Source of the DNA: Candidatus Thiovulum imperiosus
GTDB taxonomy: Bacteria; Campylobacterota; Campylobacteria; Campylobacterales; Thiovulaceae
Direction: 5' to 3'
DNA: 64,000 nt
Assembly (NCBI GenBank): GCA_024281175.1
Contig: JAMJTW010000014.1
Location: forward strand, 62,001-126,000
Every line of letters starts with the position of its first letter. The first letter of the stretch is position 1. Position numbers and translations under genes: made by a program. The notes below the pieces were generated by a model. It was not told the origin of the DNA. It saw nothing but the letters and a program-made list of their open reading frames with translations, and searched no databases. Shown here piece after piece: positions 60,842 to 64,000 of the stretch.

Positions 60842-61036
60842 ATGAAAGATATCGAAATACACCAAGCTATTGGAATTCCTTTACAAACTTTACAGAACTG
60901 GAAAAGTAGTAATAATTACAGAAAACTTCTTTATGAACTTGTAAAAGGAATGCCTAAAGAGTATATAAAAGAGGTTAAAAATAAGATGGAGAGTGATGAG
61001 CGAATAGGAGAGTCATTTTCTAATATTGTAAAGTAG
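60842..61036 (+). CDS. Small HTH protein
   Basis: A 64-residue protein. MKDIEIHQAIGIPLQTLQNWKSSNNYR is an HTH with a Trp-containing recognition helix, similar in layout to the 69-residue protein at 17.35 kb. AAGGA precedes ATG 60842 (about 10 bp spacing). An in-frame ATG at 60800 would add 14 residues but lies inside the G7/C6 hairpin and has no ribosome-binding site. It is convergent with the ATPase-nuclease pair and may regulate it. Confidence 0.55.
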   Translation: MKDIEIHQAIGIPLQTLQNWKSSNNYRKLLYELVKGMPKEYIKEVKNKMESDERIGESFSNIVK

Positions 61037-61048
61037 GGCTTTAATGCC

Positions 61049-61687
61049 CTATGGCTGTACTATATCATAGTTACAAAAATTTGTATCTACTTGAATAAAT
61101 TCAGGTATTTTCAAGTGAGATATCAGTTTTGGTTGTGAAATTGTAGATTCAATTTTTTCTTCCAACATTTGAAATGCCTTTTCTGTTTTTAATCTTAGTG
61201 GATTTGATAAATACTCTAAACTTAGTGCTAGGTTTTGCAATCCATTATTCTGAATTTTATCATCGACTATTACATAATACTCTCTATTGTATTCTCTTAA
61301 AGATTTGTGGTTTAGTTTTGAGAAATTTAATTTTTTTAGTTGTGAAAGATAATGAATAGTAAAATTAGAACCCTCAAGCTTTTTATCAAAATCCCATTCT
61401 GTGTCAATTCTTGCCTTAATTTTATCTTCTGTTATATATCTTTCTACTGTCTTAACAAGAGATTTAAATTCTATAAAGATAATTTTTTCACCTAAGATTA
61501 AAACATCAGCAGAACTTGGTCTTGCTATATTAGGCATTTCTTCGGCAATATCTCTAGTTAAAGCATCAAAATCTAAACCATAAATATCTGTTTCAAAATT
61601 AATTTCATCTGATAATAAGTTTAGTCTCTTGCACTCTGCATTATAAGTAGTTTTACAGTAATCAAATATTTCTTTGAGAACACTCAT
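61049..61687 (-). CDS. PD-(D/E)XK nuclease-like partner of the ATPase
   Basis: A 212-residue protein. SADVLILGEKIIFIEFKS contains D61...E73-x-K75, the classical nuclease metal site, at proper spacing with hydrophobic strands on both sides. The N-terminal part is helical and the C-terminal part is not recognised. The start is 1 bp after the ATPase stop (TAA-A-ATG), so the genes are cotranscribed and probably one functional unit. Confidence 0.7.
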   Translation of the reverse strand: MSVLKEIFDYCKTTYNAECKRLNLLSDEINFETDIYGLDFDALTRDIAEEMPNIARPSSADVLILGEKIIFIEFKSLVKTVERYITEDKIKARIDTEWDFDKKLEGSNFTIHYLSQLKKLNFSKLNHKSLREYNREYYVIVDDKIQNNGLQNLALSLEYLSNPLRLKTEKAFQMLEEKIESTISQPKLISHLKIPEFIQVDTNFCNYDIVQP

Positions 61688-61688
61688 T

Positions 61689-62702
61689 TTATAACCACAC
61701 CAATTCTTGCATTGGTTCTGATAGTTTTTGAAAGATTAGATTTATATCAGAATTTACATCTTTTATTTCAGTTAATAAGTCATTACCTTCTGTTTTTTCT
61801 GCTAAGTAAAAGTTCATCTCTTGTCCTAACAATAAACCTTGTTCCTCTCCATATTTCCTTAGGGCTTCTATAAAATATGGACTATGAGAATTAATAACTA
61901 CTTTAATTTTATTCTTTACTAAAGTAATTATTATCTTTGCTAATTGTAATTGCCATTTTGGGTGTAAATGAACTTCTGGTTCATCAAAAATTAGTATATG
62001 TCTATCTCCTAAATATCTTTTATCATTAAGAACTTGTAATATCCCTATACTTTTAATACCAAATGCAGTGTTTTCTATTTTATACTTTATTTCTTGTGAA
62101 TGTCTATATTTGAAAAATGAGAAAACTTCATTTTCTTCTTTTATCTTTCCTTCAATCATTAATTGAGTTTGCTCAGAAATAGTACTAATAGATTTTCCAC
62201 TCATTTTTAAAGTAGTTAGCTTTTTGTATAAATCCCAAAATATATAAGGATATTTAATGTCAAAATCACTTCCATACATACGATTATCAAGATTCATTTT
62301 TGTAACAGAGTTAAAAAAATCACTCATATCAAAAATTGCAGGTGATTGAATGATTGTAGCATCAAAAAAAGGAGCATAATTTGTTTTATAAAATTTAGTT
62401 GTTTTATGATCTTTAATATCGATGTTATAGATAACTTTTTTATCTTTTAACTTTATATTTCCTTGTTTTGATATATCTCCATTAAAAATTAATTCGTTTG
62501 ACTTATCAAAAGCTTTTTCTATTGGATATGGTTTAGTTGTTTTTCTGCTCTGAAAATGGACATTTACACTTTTTATAATGGAAAAGATGGTTTTTCCAAC
62601 TGTACTTTTACCAGTATCATTTTCACCAGCAATTAATGTTAAACCATTCAAAGAAATATTGGCACTTTTTACAATACCTATATTATTAATTTCTAAAATC
62701 AT
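61689..62702 (-). CDS. AAA15/ABC-type ATPase of a two-gene module
   Basis: A 337-residue ATPase with Walker A GENDTGKST (26-34), Walker B ILIFDEPEVHLHPKWQ, a D-loop and INSHSPYFIEAL switch. It is the compact RecF/OLD/AriA-like type with no coiled coil and no Toprim. It is preceded by AAAAGG and ATG 62702. The partner nuclease follows. Such pairs are typical of anti-phage systems (Septu, PARIS, Gabija differ in the effector). Confidence 0.8.
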   Translation of the reverse strand: MILEINNIGIVKSANISLNGLTLIAGENDTGKSTVGKTIFSIIKSVNVHFQSRKTTKPYPIEKAFDKSNELIFNGDISKQGNIKLKDKKVIYNIDIKDHKTTKFYKTNYAPFFDATIIQSPAIFDMSDFFNSVTKMNLDNRMYGSDFDIKYPYIFWDLYKKLTTLKMSGKSISTISEQTQLMIEGKIKEENEVFSFFKYRHSQEIKYKIENTAFGIKSIGILQVLNDKRYLGDRHILIFDEPEVHLHPKWQLQLAKIIITLVKNKIKVVINSHSPYFIEALRKYGEEQGLLLGQEMNFYLAEKTEGNDLLTEIKDVNSDINLIFQKLSEPMQELVWL

Positions 62703-62766
62703 TTAAAACCTTTTCTAAAATTATACAGTTTAAAAACTTGAAGGAGTTTATTTGAAAAGAGAAATC

Positions 62767-62811
62767 CTGCCGAGCCGAAGCCCGACAGAAGAAGACCTAA
62801 TCGAAGTTAGG
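62767..62811 (-). terminator. Tandem hairpins after icd
   Basis: Read on the minus strand: CTGTCGGGC, TTCG tetraloop, GCTCGGCAG (62767-62788), a very stable stem, and a second hairpin ACCTAA-TTAGGT (62795-62812). They follow the icd stop (62824) and are the native icd terminator. Confidence 0.8.
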
Positions 62812-62823
62812 TAAGAAAGTTAA

Positions 62824-63489
62824 TTAGATATTATCGATAATCTCGTTAAGAGTTGCCGATGGCCTCATAGCTTTTGAAGCTTTCTCATCGTTTGGATGGA
62901 AGTAACCACCAACATCTTGAGCTTGACCTTCAACAGCCATTAACTCTTCCATAATTTTAGCTTCGTTAGCTGATAGAGCTTCAGCAACAGGAGCGAATTT
63001 AGCAGCGATTTCAGCATTGTCAGACTTAGATAGAGCATTCGCCCAGTACTGTGCAACAAAGAAGTGTGAAGCTTTGTTATCAGGCTGACCAACTTTTCTA
63101 CCTGGAGCTTTATTGTTATCAAGGTAACCTTGGTTAGCAGCATCAAGACCAGCAGTAAGAGCCTCTAATTTAGCATTAGGGTTTTTCTGGTTAATCATTC
63201 TTAAAGACTCAGCAAGTGCTAAGAACTCACCTAATGAATCCCATCTTAAGTGACCTGTTTCAAGGAACTGATCAACGTGCTTAGGAGCAGAACCACCAGC
63301 ACCTGTCTCAAATAGACCACCACCAGCAATTAATGGAACGATAGAAAGCATTTTAGCTGAAGTACCAAGCTCTAAAATTGGATACATATCAGTTAAGTGA
63401 TCTCTAAGAACATTTCCTGTAACAGCGATTGTGTTAAGACCTTTTCTGATTCTTTCATTTGTAAATCTTGTAGCATCAGTAACTCTTGC
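62824..63489 (-). pseudogene. icd: 3' fragment of monomeric NADP isocitrate dehydrogenase
   Basis: The coding frame runs from about 63489 down to the stop at 62824, 221 residues of a roughly 735-residue enzyme. Its sequence (RVTDATRFTNERIRKGLNT, GLFETGAGGSAPKHV, HLRWDSLGEFLALAESL) is intact C-terminal Icd. Upstream is a TAG at 63490-63492 in frame, and no Icd sequence follows. An ATG start at 63387 is internal and would lack a ribosome-binding site. It is truncated by an insertion, a deletion or an assembly join; the normal terminator remains. Confidence 0.88.
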
Positions 63490-63582
63490 CTAAATTAACA
63501 ACAACTTGCTAATCACTATTAACTAACTGCTAACCGTAAATAAATGTGATATTATTGCAACGAAATTTATAAAGGATTAAAA

Positions 63583-63849
63583 ATGAAAAAAATGTCAGCA
63601 ACAGATTTGGCTCAACAGTTAGTTAATGATATTAAAACATCTAACCCAGATTCATTTGTGTGTATTGAAAAACAGGATATTAGAGATGTTACTGGTCGAA
63701 CACAGGTAAAACAACCTTTTATGAAACAGGTAACACAAGAGTTAGATAATTTTGGATATAAAGCTGAAATTATTGGTGGAAACAGAATCAGAGTTGAAAC
63801 CCAAGGATTGCCAATAACTCCATATTCTGCAATCAAAGGAGAAAATTAA
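63583..63849 (+). CDS. Hypothetical protein beside the icd break
   Basis: An 88-residue soluble protein with a helical N-terminus (SATDLAQQLVNDIKT) and a beta-rich remainder ending GNRIRVETQGLPITPYSAI. No family was recognised. It has AAAGGA before ATG 63583, so expression is plausible. It lies next to the broken icd gene with the start of another gene directly after its stop. Confidence 0.6.
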   Translation: MKKMSATDLAQQLVNDIKTSNPDSFVCIEKQDIRDVTGRTQVKQPFMKQVTQELDNFGYKAEIIGGNRIRVETQGLPITPYSAIKGEN

Positions 63850-64000
63850 ATGGAAAATTTAGAAGAGTTTAAAAACCAGTTTGAAGCAGGAAAAGTTAGT
63901 GAGTGGGATTTTTATTCTACTTTAGTTCGAGAGTTTGGAGAGAGTTTAAACAAAGTTTTAGATTTGCCTTTTGGGAAATATATCAATTTAGACAAGCTCA
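63850..64000 (+). CDS. Hypothetical protein, partial at window end
   Basis: ATG 63850 immediately follows the TAA of the 88-residue gene (no spacer), and the frame is open to the window end. The first 50 residues include EEFKNQFEAGKVSEWDFYST and the end INLDKL. Unrecognised; coupled with the upstream gene. Confidence 0.5.
   Translation, partial: MENLEEFKNQFEAGKVSEWDFYSTLVREFGESLNKVLDLPFGKYINLDKL

Overview
The window is AT-rich chromosomal DNA that looks like Campylobacterota (the Sulfurimonas/Sulfurovum/Thiovulum side of the phylum rather than a host-adapted Helicobacter). This rests on the gene families and their order (PpiD-like, ftsA, ftsZ; a RecB-like AddA; monomeric isocitrate dehydrogenase; stand-alone H-NOX beside a GGDEF-EAL protein), on extended -10 promoters of the form TTTTGCTACAAT, and on mostly AGA and CGA arginine codons. 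A species cannot be named from sequence alone. TTG is a very common start codon here, and two genes appear to start at ATT and CTG.

Layout. 0-5.3 kb: a FliK-like protein, a PpiD-type chaperone, ftsA and ftsZ. 5.3-10.6 kb: ruvX, a lone bcsB, an MFS exporter, ccdA and gatC. 10.7-20.9 kb: a defence island with two parts. The left part is a tight four-gene operon: a DUF262-DUF1524 protein resembling SspE/GmrSD, a ParB-fold protein, a PD-(D/E)XK-like protein and an Mrr-type nuclease. The right part is dndCDE, DNA phosphorothioation, led by a small HTH gene. Between them lie a phage Rha-type regulator, an XRE regulator, a coiled-coil membrane protein and a MITE-like repeat. No dndFGH, dndB or sspBCD is present, so the four-gene operon is a candidate phosphorothioate-dependent restriction module.

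20.9-26.2 kb: pabB, pilT, purM, a repeat-bearing lipoprotein, ybeY and an LRR-like protein. 26.3-31.0 kb: accessory DNA with a tandem family of Cys-rich FIGC-motif secreted proteins, an 0.7-kb AT-rich region with direct repeats and a large dyad, and a winged-helix protein that may be a fossil replication initiator. 31-42 kb: an AsmA-like protein, znuC and znuA (no znuB), leuB and leuD, topA, a GGDEF-EAL protein, H-NOX and fmt. 42-51 kb: rpoB and rpoC, detached from rplJL and rpsL. 51-59.4 kb: cytochrome c peroxidase, addA, a NIT-like protein, trmA, mtnN, smpB, a 30-residue LptM-like lipoprotein and nadB.

59.4-64 kb is accessory again: a HEPN-motif protein with a hairpin over its start site, a small HTH gene behind a G7/C6 tract, an ABC-ATPase plus PD-(D/E)XK nuclease pair, and a 3' fragment of icd broken at 63489 next to unknown genes.

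The most striking global signal is an 8-bp word, GATGAGGT (with its complement ACCTCATC), found 40 times by hand count, 20 in each orientation, all inside genes and in several reading frames. It is absent from about 25.3-31.4 kb and after 59.2 kb. It behaves like a DNA-uptake or other genome-marking sequence. No tRNA, rRNA, CRISPR array, integrase or transposase gene was seen.
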